The notes under the pieces were generated by a model. The model did no database searches, had not been told where the DNA came from, and saw only the letters and a program-made list of their open reading frames with translations. A stretch of 64,000 nucleotides of DNA from the NCBI RefSeq assembly GCF_003351045.1, contig NZ_QQZY01000004.1, forward strand, positions 124,001 to 188,000, given 5' to 3'. The stretch is from Gaiella occulta (GTDB lineage Bacteria; Actinomycetota; Thermoleophilia; Gaiellales; Gaiellaceae). This document shows positions 1-8,398 of this stretch, piece by piece. The position numbers were made by a program, and so were the translations under genes. Position 1 is the first letter of the stretch. Each line of letters starts with the position of its first letter.

Positions 1-1
1 C

Positions 2-244
2 CTCGCCCAGGCCGAGGTCGAGGCTGCCCGCCGTGCCGCCAGCGACCCGCTGTCGGATCGCGAGCGCGAGGTCCTGCGCCTGCTCGCCCTCGGGCACACG
101 AACCAGGAGATCGCCAGGACGCTCTTCATCTCGGTGCGGACCGCCGAGACGCACCGAGCGCACATCATGCAGAAGCTCGGGCTCGGCACGCGCGCCGAGC
201 TCGTGCGCTACGCGCTCGCGAACGGCCTCCTGGAGGATCCGTGA
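2..244 (+). CDS. LuxR/NarL-type response regulator, C-terminal part (5' end outside window)
   Basis: Open from the left edge; 80 codons are visible. They form a complete LuxR (GerE) helix-turn-helix: LSDREREVLRLLALG, the NQEIARTLFIS helix and the recognition helix VRTAETHRAHIMQKLG, ending GLLEDP. This is the DNA-binding end of a NarL/FixJ-type regulator. Whether a receiver domain precedes it cannot be seen. It converges on the cupredoxin gene that ends about 70 bp downstream. Confidence 0.85.
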   Translation, partial: LAQAEVEAARRAASDPLSDREREVLRLLALGHTNQEIARTLFISVRTAETHRAHIMQKLGLGTRAELVRYALANGLLEDP

Positions 245-313
245 CGGTCGCGCCGCCGCGAATCCTCCAGGGACGTCCGCCGGCACCCGTGGCGCGGGCG
301 CGAAGCGGATGCG

Positions 314-1399
314 CTATTGCGACGCCGCTTCCTTCGGCTTCCCGACCTCGAGCAGGCCGACCTGGCCGAGATCGACGTGCGCGAACGCGTGCGAGACGAA
401 CGGGTAGAGGCCCGGCTCGTCGATCTTCACCTCGAACACGCCGCCGCCTCCCGCGGGCACGTCGACGGTCTGGACGCCGTTCAGCACGTGCGCCGGGTTC
501 ATGTCCCCGTTGGGGTAGACGTTGTCGAAGACGGTGCCGACGACGTGGAACGCGGTCGTCAGGCTCGGCCCGGCGTCGACGACGTAGAACCGCACCAGGT
601 CGCCCGGATCGGCGGTGAGCGGGTGCTCGACGTACTGGTGGGCGTAGCCGTTGAACGCCGTCCAGTCGGGCATCATCGCCCGCGCCTTGTTCATGTCGAG
701 CTGTGCGGGCGTGTCGAGCCCGTCGCTGCCCAGGTACCACTCGCCGGCGACGAGGACGTACTCCTTGTCCGCCTTCGGCAGGGGAGTCGCCGGGTCGACG
801 ACGATGGCGCCGTACATGCCGTTCGCGATGTGGGCGAGCACGGGCTTGGTGCCGCAGTGGTACATGAAGACGCCCGGGTCGTCCGCCTTGAAGCGGAAGG
901 TGAAGGACTTCCCCGGCATCACGTCGACGAACGCCTCGTTGGGCGCGATCCTCGCCGCGTGGAAGTCGATCGAGTGCGGGATGGCGCCGTCGTTCGTGAG
1001 CGTCATCTCCACCGTCTGGCCCTGGCGCGCGTGCACGATCGGACCGGGCGCGCCGCCCTCGAAGCCCCACGCCTGGTACGACACGCCCGGGGCGATCTGG
1101 ATCGTCACGTCCTTCAGCACCATGCGCACCTTCACGACGGGTCCGGGGGTCAGGGGCGGGAGCTCCGCGGGGTAGGGCTTGTGCGCGAGGGCGAGCTCCT
1201 TCGCGTTCTCCGGCGCGACGCCGGCGAAGCTCTGGCCCTTCGGCGTCGTCGCAGAGGCGTTCGCCGTGTTCTCGTGCCCGCTGCCAGCGGCCGCCGGCGA
1301 GACGTCGTCGTCGAGGGCCCGATTCGACGCGACGACGGCGGCGACGAGGATCACGACGGCGGCGACGAGAGCGCCGAGCCCAAGCATGAGAGTCTTCAT
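314..1399 (-). CDS. Copper nitrite reductase-like two-domain cupredoxin protein
   Basis: 361 residues. The start at 1399 follows a clear GGAAGGAG site. Residues 1-25 are a hydrophobic signal or anchor, so the protein acts outside the membrane. Two cupredoxin domains follow. The copper ligands of NirK-type nitrite reductase can all be placed: type 1 His142, Cys182, His190, Met195; type 2 His147, His181, His285; and the catalytic pair Asp145 (PHSIDFH) and His259 (EHPLTADPG). From family knowledge this set supports reduction of nitrite to nitric oxide in the periplasm or outer membrane face; related two-domain multicopper proteins act as oxidases. It is divergent from an HTH regulator and close to a terminal oxidase operon, which fits a respiratory role. 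Activity is not proven by sequence. Confidence 0.8.
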   Translation of the reverse strand: MKTLMLGLGALVAAVVILVAAVVASNRALDDDVSPAAAGSGHENTANASATTPKGQSFAGVAPENAKELALAHKPYPAELPPLTPGPVVKVRMVLKDVTIQIAPGVSYQAWGFEGGAPGPIVHARQGQTVEMTLTNDGAIPHSIDFHAARIAPNEAFVDVMPGKSFTFRFKADDPGVFMYHCGTKPVLAHIANGMYGAIVVDPATPLPKADKEYVLVAGEWYLGSDGLDTPAQLDMNKARAMMPDWTAFNGYAHQYVEHPLTADPGDLVRFYVVDAGPSLTTAFHVVGTVFDNVYPNGDMNPAHVLNGVQTVDVPAGGGGVFEVKIDEPGLYPFVSHAFAHVDLGQVGLLEVGKPKEAASQ

Positions 1400-1536
1400 T
1401 GCTGCTCCTTCCGAGGACGGGTGTTTCTCCATCGCAGAGTGGAAGAACAGCCCCGCGCTCACATCCGGGGAGGCGCCGATCGCGATTGCGGGCTTCCCCC
1501 CATGCGCGGCGCGGCGGGCGCCTCGAAGATCCAGCT

Positions 1537-2187
1537 GTGGACGGAGAAACGCGACGCCACCGTGCGCTTGCAGAGCCCGCGCGCACGCGCCTGCTGGAGC
1601 ACCTGCGCGGGTCGGCGCGCCCGCTCTCGGCCGACGAGCTCGCACGCGTCCTCTCCCTGCATCCGAACACGGTGCGGGCGCATCTCGACGTGCTCGGCGA
1701 GGCCGGCCTCGTCGACGCCGTGGTGGAGCGCCGAACGCGACCCGGTCGGCCGCGACGCCTGTTCAGCGCCGTGCCCGACGAGGCGGAGCGCGAGCACGAG
1801 ATGCTCGCCTCGGCGCTCGCCTCTTTGCTCGAGCCGCTTCCCGACGGCGACGGCCTCGCCGCCGCCGCCGGCCGCAGCTGGGGGCACGTGCTCGTCGAGC
1901 GCCTCGAGCCCGGGCAGCCGGCCACGGCCGAGGCGGGCCTCGAGCGCGTGGCGTCGCTCCTGCGCCGCCGTGGCTTCGCGCCGGAGCTCGGCCGCGACCG
2001 CATCGTGATGGGCCGCTGCCCCTTCCGGGAGCTCGCGCTGCGCTACCCGCGCACCGTCTGCGCGCTGCACGAGGGCATCATCGAGGGCGCCTTCGAGGAG
2101 CTCGGCGCGCCGGTCGCGCTCGAGCGACTCGAGCCGTGGACGACGCCGACGACGTGCGTCGCCTCGGTGCGCCGCGTGGGTGCCTAG
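1537..2187 (+). CDS. COG2345-type winged-helix regulator with a cysteine/histidine cluster
   Basis: 216 residues from a GTG at 1537. An upstream ATG at 1399 would extend the protein by 46 low-complexity residues into the divergent gene's leader, so the shorter form is preferred. Residues 16-75 form a winged helix (TRLLEHLRG, SADELARVLSLHPNTVRAHL). The C-terminal part has Cys161 (GRCPF), Cys175 and His178 (VCALHEG) and Cys207 (TTCVAS), a pattern like the metal or Fe-S ligands of SufR-type regulators. Divergent from the copper nitrite-reductase-like gene, so it probably controls that gene; a role in sensing NO, oxygen or metal is inference. Its stop shares CTAG with the convergent stress-protein gene. 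Confidence 0.75.
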   Translation: MDGETRRHRALAEPARTRLLEHLRGSARPLSADELARVLSLHPNTVRAHLDVLGEAGLVDAVVERRTRPGRPRRLFSAVPDEAEREHEMLASALASLLEPLPDGDGLAAAAGRSWGHVLVERLEPGQPATAEAGLERVASLLRRRGFAPELGRDRIVMGRCPFRELALRYPRTVCALHEGIIEGAFEELGAPVALERLEPWTTPTTCVASVRRVGA

Positions 2188-2681
2188 CCGGCCGCCCGGC
2201 CCGCGGCGGCCGCGCGACCCTTGCGGGGCCTCTCCTGCGCCTGCTCGGGAGCACGCACGACCAGCACCGGGCACGGGGCCTTCCGGATCACCGCTCCCGA
2301 GACGCTTCCGAGCAGCAGCGTCGCCACCGTCCCGTAGCCGTGCGTGCCCACCGCAACGAGCCGGGCGCCGACCTCCTCGGCGAATGCGCAGATCTGCTCG
2401 GCCGGGTCGCCGGTGGCGAGCCGCGTGCGCACCGCGACCCCGTGCTCGCGGCCGTGATCGAGCGCCAGCTCGAGCGTGGCGATCGCGTGATTCCGCTCCG
2501 CGTCGAGCAGCTCGTCGAGCAGCGCGGTGGCGGGGAAGGCGAGCCCGAAGTCACCCTGCAGCGCCTGCCACACGGTGATCGCGGCGATGTCGTCGCCGCT
2601 GTGGCGCGCGAGCGCAACCGCCTCTGCGAGAGCGGCGCTCGCCGCCTCCGATCCGTCGGTCGCGACGACGATCGTGCCCAT
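2184..2681 (-). CDS. Universal stress protein (UspA family)
   Basis: 165 residues from the ATG at 2681 (MGTIVVATDGSE, the usual family start); an ATG 36 bp upstream is possible. A single Usp domain: the N-terminal strand with DGSE, and the nucleotide-binding signature near residues 113-133, VGTHGYGTV followed by LLLGSVSGAVIRKAPCPVLVV. A basic, alanine-rich tail follows. Family members bind ATP and are induced by starvation or respiratory stress. It lies between the cupredoxin regulator (stop codons overlap) and the cytochrome oxidase operon, a common actinobacterial association with respiration under low oxygen. Confidence 0.85.
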   Translation of the reverse strand: MGTIVVATDGSEAASAALAEAVALARHSGDDIAAITVWQALQGDFGLAFPATALLDELLDAERNHAIATLELALDHGREHGVAVRTRLATGDPAEQICAFAEEVGARLVAVGTHGYGTVATLLLGSVSGAVIRKAPCPVLVVRAPEQAQERPRKGRAAAAGRAAG

Positions 2682-2803
2682 GTCCACGATCTTGCGCGCC
2701 GCGCGGGCTGCGCGCATCCGTGCGCCCGCGTCGACACTTGCGGGAAACCCGCAGCAGAGACGGGGCGAATGCCCGATGCCGCGCCGACCCGCCGGCGCCG
2801 AGG

Positions 2804-3337
2804 ATGGTGCGCGTGAGCCAGACGGCGACCATCATCACCGTCGCGTACGCGGTAGCCGTCGTGATCGGCGGCGCGGTCGCGCTCGCCGTGTGGCGCTCGA
2901 CGACGCGGCCCCTCGACGAGGATCGCACCCCCGCGTGGTCGCGGCGGGAGAGCACCTGGCTCGTCGTCGTCGTGCTCGCCCTGTTCGCTTTGCTGATGGG
3001 GACGATCTTCTACACGCCCTACGGCGAGAGCGCCGGGCCGCGCAAGCAGGTCGTGCGCGTGACGGGCGTGCAGTTCGCGTGGGCGGTCGACGCGCCCGAC
3101 GGCATCGTCACCGGTCGCCCCGTCGAGTTCCTGGTGACCTCCACGGACGTCAACCACGGCTTCGGCGTCTACGACCCGTCGGGCACGCTGCTGTTCCAGG
3201 CGCAGGTCGTTCCCGGTCGCACGCAGAAGCTCGTGCACACCTTCGCGAAGCCCGGCGCCTACACGGTGCTGTGCCTCGAGTTCTGCGGCGTCAAGCACCA
3301 TCTCATGAAGACGAGCTTCGAGGTGCGGCCGGCGTGA
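2804..3337 (+). CDS. Cytochrome c oxidase subunit II (short, B-type)
   Basis: 177 residues from ATG 2804. A GTG at 2813, nine bases after GAGG, is an equally plausible start. Membrane segments lie at about residues 9-30 and 52-70, then a cupredoxin domain with the binuclear CuA ligands His118, Cys157, Glu159, Cys161, His165 and Met168 (CLEFCGVKHHLM). It takes electrons from cytochrome c and passes them to subunit I at the outer membrane face. Much shorter than A-type subunit II. The stop overlaps the GTG of subunit I by four bases (GTGA), so the two are translationally coupled. Confidence 0.9.
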   Translation: MVRVSQTATIITVAYAVAVVIGGAVALAVWRSTTRPLDEDRTPAWSRRESTWLVVVVLALFALLMGTIFYTPYGESAGPRKQVVRVTGVQFAWAVDAPDGIVTGRPVEFLVTSTDVNHGFGVYDPSGTLLFQAQVVPGRTQKLVHTFAKPGAYTVLCLEFCGVKHHLMKTSFEVRPA

Positions 3338-5295
3338 TCGACGAGCGCGACAGGGGCATCGCCCGCGGCCTCACGCTTCGCTACGTGGGCGCGTCGACGG
3401 CGATCCTGGCCGCGTCCGGCCTCCTCGGGGTCGTCCTGCGCTGGAGCCAGGCGGTTCCGCAGGCACGCGTCGGCGACAACTTCTGGTACGCGCTGATGAC
3501 CGCGCACGGTCTCGGCGCCTTCGTCGGCTGGGCGGGCTTCGCCGTGATGGGGCTTTCGTGGTGGATCCTCGCCGGCGCCGGCTTCCCGGTGCGCGGGTTC
3601 GGCCTCGCCATGGCGCGCGTGACATGGTGGCTGATGGTGCTGGGGGTCGCGGGCGTGATCGTGACGACGATCTTCATGGGCTTCGGCGCGTCATGGGTGT
3701 TCCTCTACCCGCTGCCGTTCTACGGCTCCGGCAACTGGGGCGACTGGGCGACGGGCCTGTTCTCCTTCTCGGTCCTGCTGGCCGGGCTCGCGATCGTCAC
3801 CTGGTGCTTCGGGATCCTGCACACCGTGACGAACCGCGAGGCGCTGCACAGCGTCTCGAGCTCCGTCGCGAAGCGGCTCGGCATCTCGTTCGGTTGGGGC
3901 TTCCTGATGCCGAAGACGTTCGCGACGAACCGGAAGCCGGTGCCGTACCCCGTGATCCCGCTCGCGGTGATCGGCCTCGACATGATCATCGCGACGCTGC
4001 CGCTCGCCGGCCTGCTCGTCTGGCAGATCTTCCAGTCGATGGGGATCGTGGGGGACGCGAACGTCCTCCTCGCGAAGAACATCCTCTGGTGGTTCGGCCA
4101 CCCGGTCGTCTACCTGCTCCTCTTCCCGGCCGTCGCCGCCTACTACTGGCTCATCCCTCGCTACGCGGGCCGCGATCTCGTCGCCGGGCACGTGATCGCC
4201 GTCGCGTGGACCGTCGCCGTGATCGCGAACGTGTTCGTGTGGGCGCACCACCTCTACCTCGACTACCCGAGCGGCACCCCGCAGGCGCAGATCAACACGG
4301 CGATGCAGCCGATCACGTTCGCGCTCGTGCTGCCGTCGGCGCTGTCCCTGTACAGCCTGGCGTTCACGATCTACCGCTCGCGATTCCGCTGGACGCCCGC
4401 CTCGACCGCGCTGTTCCTGGGCCTCGTCGGCTGGCTCCTCGCCGGGCTGTCCGGGGTCGTCAACGCGACCATCGCCCTCGACGTCGCGGTCCACAACACG
4501 CTCTGGATCGTCGGCCACTTCCACCACATGGCGATGCTCAACATCGGCCTGGTCGTGTTCGGCGCCACCTACGCGCTGCTGCCCGAGCTCTCCGGGAAGG
4601 CGCTCTACAGCGAGCGGCTTGCGTGGATCCACGTGTGGACGACGTTCGGGGTGGGCACGGCCTTCTTCGGGCTCTGGCTCGTCCAGGGCCTCGACGGCGC
4701 TCCGCGGCGCTGGGCCGTGCTGCCGTCGGAGTACGACACGCTGACGCGGGTCTCGCTCGGCTTCGTCGTCCTGCTGGCGGCCGTGCAGGCGCTCTTCTTC
4801 TGGAACGTGCTGCAGACGCTGCGCGGCAAGGCCGGCATCGCCACGTTCGACGAGCGCGGCATCCCCGAGCCCGCCCCGCCGCGCGACTGGACCGTGCCCG
4901 CGGCCGAGGGCGCGCTCGTGCTCACCGCGCTCTCGCTCGCGTTCGTCTTCGCGCTGGGCGGCTATCTCGTCGGGCGCGAGTACGGGAAGGGCGGCGGCGC
5001 GACGACGGTGACGGCGCCGGCGACGACGGGCGGCGGTGGGACGGCCGCGGGCGACCCGGCGAAGGGCAAGGAGGTGTTCGCCGCTGCGGGCTGCGGGGCC
5101 TGTCACACGTTCGCCGCGGCGGGGGCGTCAGGCAACGTCGGCCCGTCGCTCGACGGCAACGCGAGCCTGTCGCGGGACCTCGTCGTCGCGCGCGTGACGA
5201 ACGGCGTCGGTGCGATGCCGAAGTTCGACGATCGGCTCAGCGGGCAGCAGATCCAGGACGTCGCCGCGTACGTCGTGCAGAGCACGACGAAGTAG
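3334..5295 (+). CDS. Cytochrome c oxidase subunit I (B/ba3-type) fused to a C-terminal cytochrome c domain
   Basis: 653 residues starting with GTG inside the subunit II stop. About twelve membrane helices carry the haem-copper ligands: low-spin haem His58 and His397, haem a3 His395 (GHFHHM), CuB His256, His305 and His306, and Tyr260 in GHPVVY. The GHPVVY form, lacking the Glu of A-type GHPEVY, and the small subunit II place it in the B (ba3) family, which reduces oxygen at high affinity. After a last helix (about 524-547) and a Gly/Thr/Ala linker comes a class I cytochrome c domain (CGACH at 587-591, axial Met628). The fused domain probably delivers electrons to CuA. The two-gene operon ends here. 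Confidence 0.92.
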   Translation: MIDERDRGIARGLTLRYVGASTAILAASGLLGVVLRWSQAVPQARVGDNFWYALMTAHGLGAFVGWAGFAVMGLSWWILAGAGFPVRGFGLAMARVTWWLMVLGVAGVIVTTIFMGFGASWVFLYPLPFYGSGNWGDWATGLFSFSVLLAGLAIVTWCFGILHTVTNREALHSVSSSVAKRLGISFGWGFLMPKTFATNRKPVPYPVIPLAVIGLDMIIATLPLAGLLVWQIFQSMGIVGDANVLLAKNILWWFGHPVVYLLLFPAVAAYYWLIPRYAGRDLVAGHVIAVAWTVAVIANVFVWAHHLYLDYPSGTPQAQINTAMQPITFALVLPSALSLYSLAFTIYRSRFRWTPASTALFLGLVGWLLAGLSGVVNATIALDVAVHNTLWIVGHFHHMAMLNIGLVVFGATYALLPELSGKALYSERLAWIHVWTTFGVGTAFFGLWLVQGLDGAPRRWAVLPSEYDTLTRVSLGFVVLLAAVQALFFWNVLQTLRGKAGIATFDERGIPEPAPPRDWTVPAAEGALVLTALSLAFVFALGGYLVGREYGKGGGATTVTAPATTGGGGTAAGDPAKGKEVFAAAGCGACHTFAAAGASGNVGPSLDGNASLSRDLVVARVTNGVGAMPKFDDRLSGQQIQDVAAYVVQSTTK

Positions 5296-5304
5296 CGTCG
5301 CGCC

Positions 5305-6384
5305 TCAGCCGGCCGCGTCGCGCGCCATCGCCGCGATCGTGCGTCCGAGCAGGGGCGCGAACTTGAAGCCGTGGCCCGAGCAGGCGGAGGCGACGACGAC
5401 GCGGCCGTGGCGCTCGAGGACGAAGCTCTCGTCGGCGGTGCTCGTGTAGAGGCAGGTCTCCGCGCCGACCGGCGAGGGATCGACCTCCGGGAAGCGGCGT
5501 GCGACCCAGGTCGACGCCCAGCGCACGACCGCTTCGTCGGGCTCGCCGCGCTCGTCCGGGTTGGCGGGCGGGCCCGCATGATGGAGGCCGCACTTGAGGC
5601 CGATGCCGGGCGCCGGCAGGGCGTAGTTGATCAGGCCGGGGCGTCGCAGGCCGTGGGCGCGAGCGTCCGGTACCGCGTCGTCGACGACGGTCGGTAGCTC
5701 GAGAGCGCCGGGAAGGTCGAAGTAGGTCACGGTCTCGCGGGTCGGTACGACGGCGAGCTCGATGCGAAGCGGCGCCAGCAGCGCCTGCGCCCAGGCTCCG
5801 GCGGCGACGACGACCGCGCGGGCGACGATCTCCTCGCGCGCCGTGTGCACGCGCACGACGCCGGGGCCGAGCTCGATCTCCGTCACGGGAGTGTTCTCGA
5901 GGATCTCGGCGCCGCTCTGCCGCGCCGCCGCGGCGAATGCGGCGTGCGCGCGGTCGGCAAGCGTCGTGCCTCCGTCCGGCTGGTAGAGCACCGGTTCGCC
6001 CGGGTCGGCGTCGATCGGCCAGCGCATGCTCACGTCGCGCCCGTCGAGGAGCTCGTAGCGGACGCCGCAGGATGCGAGCGCACGCGCGTGCTCGAGCGCG
6101 ATCGGCCCGAAGTCGAGCGCGCCGGCCGTGACGATGAGCGTCTCCCCGCACTCCGCCTCCAGCTCGCGCCACCCCTCCCGTGCCCCCTGCGCCAGGCGCA
6201 CGTAGTGGGCGTCCGGGTATGCGAGCCGGAAGATGCGGGAGCCGCCGTGGCTCGAGCCGCGATCGTGGCCCAGCTCGAACTGCTCGAGCAGGAGCACCGC
6301 GCGACCGCCCTGCGCCAGGGCGCGGGCCGCCGCGACCCCGGTGATCCCGCCGCCGACGACGACGATATCCGCATCGCGCCCCAT
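5305..6384 (-). CDS. Monomeric sarcosine oxidase / N-methyltryptophan oxidase family flavoenzyme
   Basis: 359 residues, normal for the family. An N-terminal FAD-binding Rossmann motif (VVVGGGITGVAAARAL), then SSHGGSRIFRLAY containing the arginine near the flavin. Cys311 in ETCLYTSTADESF matches the cysteine that carries covalent FAD in MSOX-type enzymes, and Lys341 in SGHGFKFAPLLG matches the oxygen-activating lysine. Members oxidise N-methyl amino acids with oxygen, giving formaldehyde and hydrogen peroxide. The exact substrate is unknown. Convergent with the oxidase operon (10 bp apart); the XRE regulator gene upstream on the same strand ends 27 bp before it. Confidence 0.85.
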   Translation of the reverse strand: MGRDADIVVVGGGITGVAAARALAQGGRAVLLLEQFELGHDRGSSHGGSRIFRLAYPDAHYVRLAQGAREGWRELEAECGETLIVTAGALDFGPIALEHARALASCGVRYELLDGRDVSMRWPIDADPGEPVLYQPDGGTTLADRAHAAFAAAARQSGAEILENTPVTEIELGPGVVRVHTAREEIVARAVVVAAGAWAQALLAPLRIELAVVPTRETVTYFDLPGALELPTVVDDAVPDARAHGLRRPGLINYALPAPGIGLKCGLHHAGPPANPDERGEPDEAVVRWASTWVARRFPEVDPSPVGAETCLYTSTADESFVLERHGRVVVASACSGHGFKFAPLLGRTIAAMARDAAG

Positions 6385-6410
6385 CTCCGGGCGATCCTAC
6401 GGGAGGACGG

Positions 6411-6803
6411 CTAGCTCGAGATCGCCCGAGCGGCCTTCGACGCCGCCCGCGACAGGGCCTGGTAGGCGCGGGTGCGGGCCGCGGCGTCGCCGCTCGCCTC
6501 GGCGGCCTCGACGTCGCGCACGCGGGAGGCGACGCCGGAGTCGATCGGGTCGCGGCCGAAGGCGAGGAGCGCCTCGGACACGCCGAGCCGCCGCGCGAGC
6601 TCCCGCATCACCTGGAGCGACGGAATCCGCTCCCCGCGCTCGATGCGCGAGATGTAGGCGGCGCTGCACCCGGGGAACGCGAGCTCGCGCTGGCTCATCG
6701 CGGCGGCCTCCCGTGCCTCGTGCAGGCGCCGGCCGACGGCGACCGGGTCGTCGTAGTGCGGTGTCCGGGCCCGTTTGAAGGTGATCGCTCCCGTGTAGCT
6801 CAT
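6411..6803 (-). CDS. XRE-family helix-turn-helix regulator
   Basis: 130 residues from the ATG at 6803 (MSYTGAITF). A longer form starting at 6947 would add 48 low-complexity residues. A Cro/C1-type HTH occupies about residues 22-78: VGRRLHEAREAAAMSQRELA, then CSAAYISRIERGERIPSL. An alanine-rich helical tail follows. Transcribed just ahead of the sarcosine-oxidase-like gene and divergent from the gamma-glutamyltransferase gene (about 100 bp between starts), so it may control either. The ligand is unknown. Confidence 0.8.
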   Translation of the reverse strand: MSYTGAITFKRARTPHYDDPVAVGRRLHEAREAAAMSQRELAFPGCSAAYISRIERGERIPSLQVMRELARRLGVSEALLAFGRDPIDSGVASRVRDVEAAEASGDAAARTRAYQALSRAASKAARAISS

Positions 6804-6904
6804 ACTTACATCGACAACGGTACAGGTTCCGCGCGCCGAGGGGAAGAGGGAGCCGTCGGCCGGAGCGCGGGCCGTCGACGTCGTCGACGTGCGATGCTCG
6901 TGCC

Positions 6905-8398
6905 GTGGAGATCGGCTTCGACGCGCTGTTCCGCCCGGGCTCGGCACACACGAGCGGCTGGCGCCGGATGCCGGCCGTGGCCGCGGAGGCGATGGTGGCG
7001 ACGAGCCATCCGCTCGCGACCCGCGCGGGCCTCGCTGCGCTCGACCGCGGCGGCAACGCGGTCGACGCGGCTCTCGCTGCCGCGGCCGTGCTCACCGTCG
7101 CCGAGCCGACCGACAACGGGCCGGGAGGGGACGCGTTCGCGCTGGTCTGGGACGGCGCGACGCTCCACGGGGCGAACGGCTCCGGCCGCTCGCCGGCCGT
7201 GCTCGACGCCGACCGCGCCGATGCGGCGGGGCCGCGGTCGGTGACGGTGCCGGGGGCCGTGCGCCTGTGGGCCGACCTCGCCGTGCGCTTCGGCCGGCTC
7301 GGGCTCGACGCGGCGTTGGCGCCGGCGGCCGCGCTCGCGGAGAGCGGCCTCGCGTGCACGGCGCGCATCGCGGACAAGTGGGCACGGGCGGAGCGTGCGC
7401 CGTGGCCCGCGCCCCGCGTGGGCGAGCGCTATCGGCTTCCCGAGCTCGGCGCGACGCTGCGGGGCATCGCCGAGCGCGGCCCGCAGGCGTTCTACGAGGG
7501 ACCGGTGGCGGCGGCGATCGCGTCGGCGACGTGGCTCGAGGAGAGCGACCTGGCCGAGCACCGGACGGAGTGGGTCGAGCCGCTTCGGCACGACTACCGC
7601 GGTGTCGAGGTGTGCGAGCTGCCGCCCAACGGCCAGGGGGCGGCGGCGCTGCTCGCGCTCGCACTCTACGACGGTCTCGAGCCGGGCCTGCACGCGCAGA
7701 TCGAGGCGATGAAGCTCGCGCTCGCCGACACGCGGGCGGTCGTGCACGACGGCGCGCTCCCCGGCGACTTCCTCGCTCCCGAGCGGCTGGCGGCGCGCCG
7801 GGCGCTCGTGCGGCCGGCGGCGGCGCTCGACCCGGTGCTCCGGCTGCCGCGCGGCGGCACGACGTACCTGTGCGCCGTCGATGCCGACGGCATGGCGGTG
7901 TCGCTGATCCAGAGCATCTACGAGTCGTTCGGCTCCGGCGTCGTCGCCCCCGGCACCGGTGTCTCGCTGCACAACCGCGCCGCCGGCTTCTCCGCCGAGC
8001 CCGGCCATCCCAACGCGCTCGCGCCGGGCAAGCGCCCGTACCACACGATCATCCCCGGCATGCTGCTCGAGGGCGGGCGCATGCTGGGGCCGTTCGGGGT
8101 GATGGGGGGCCCGATGCAGCCGCAGGGCCACTTCCAGCTTCTGCTGCGGCTCGTCGACCACGGCGACGACCCGCAGGCTGCTCTCGACGCCCCGCGCTGG
8201 CGCGTCGAGGGCGGTCGCGTCGTCACGCTCGAGCCGGGGTTGTGGCAGGCCGCGGAGCGGCTGCGCCTGCTCGGCCATGACGCCGTCCGCGGCTCGTCAC
8301 CGCACCCGTTCGGCGTCGGCCAGATGATCCTGCGCTGCGGCGAGGGGCTGATCGGCGGCTCGGACGGCCGCGGCGACGGCTTCGCGGCGGGCTACTGA
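6905..8398 (+). CDS. Gamma-glutamyltransferase family protein
   Basis: 497 residues from a GTG. The Ntn-hydrolase architecture is intact: a large-subunit region with NGPGGDAFALVWDG, then the autocleavage site GGTTYLCAVD, whose Thr319 would become the N-terminal nucleophile of the small subunit. Downstream are ESFGSGVV and the C-terminal MGGPMQPQGHFQ. Such enzymes cleave gamma-glutamyl bonds of glutathione or related compounds. No signal peptide is visible, and the protein is slightly shorter than E. coli Ggt, so a cytoplasmic role like that of actinobacterial homologues is possible. Overlaps the convergent CBS/BON gene by 7 bp. Confidence 0.88.
   Translation: MEIGFDALFRPGSAHTSGWRRMPAVAAEAMVATSHPLATRAGLAALDRGGNAVDAALAAAAVLTVAEPTDNGPGGDAFALVWDGATLHGANGSGRSPAVLDADRADAAGPRSVTVPGAVRLWADLAVRFGRLGLDAALAPAAALAESGLACTARIADKWARAERAPWPAPRVGERYRLPELGATLRGIAERGPQAFYEGPVAAAIASATWLEESDLAEHRTEWVEPLRHDYRGVEVCELPPNGQGAAALLALALYDGLEPGLHAQIEAMKLALADTRAVVHDGALPGDFLAPERLAARRALVRPAAALDPVLRLPRGGTTYLCAVDADGMAVSLIQSIYESFGSGVVAPGTGVSLHNRAAGFSAEPGHPNALAPGKRPYHTIIPGMLLEGGRMLGPFGVMGGPMQPQGHFQLLLRLVDHGDDPQAALDAPRWRVEGGRVVTLEPGLWQAAERLRLLGHDAVRGSSPHPFGVGQMILRCGEGLIGGSDGRGDGFAAGY

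Noticed and set aside
314-1399. Laccase-type multicopper oxidase
   Set aside because: Only two cupredoxin domains and a single type 1 plus type 2 ligand set in the NirK order; a trinuclear cluster set is not seen.
165-2003. Long minus-strand open frame (612 codons) covering the cupredoxin gene and its regulator
   Set aside because: The translation is almost all Arg/Ala/Gly/Pro with no motif, as expected for an antisense shadow in GC-rich DNA; the real genes in the same interval have full family signatures.
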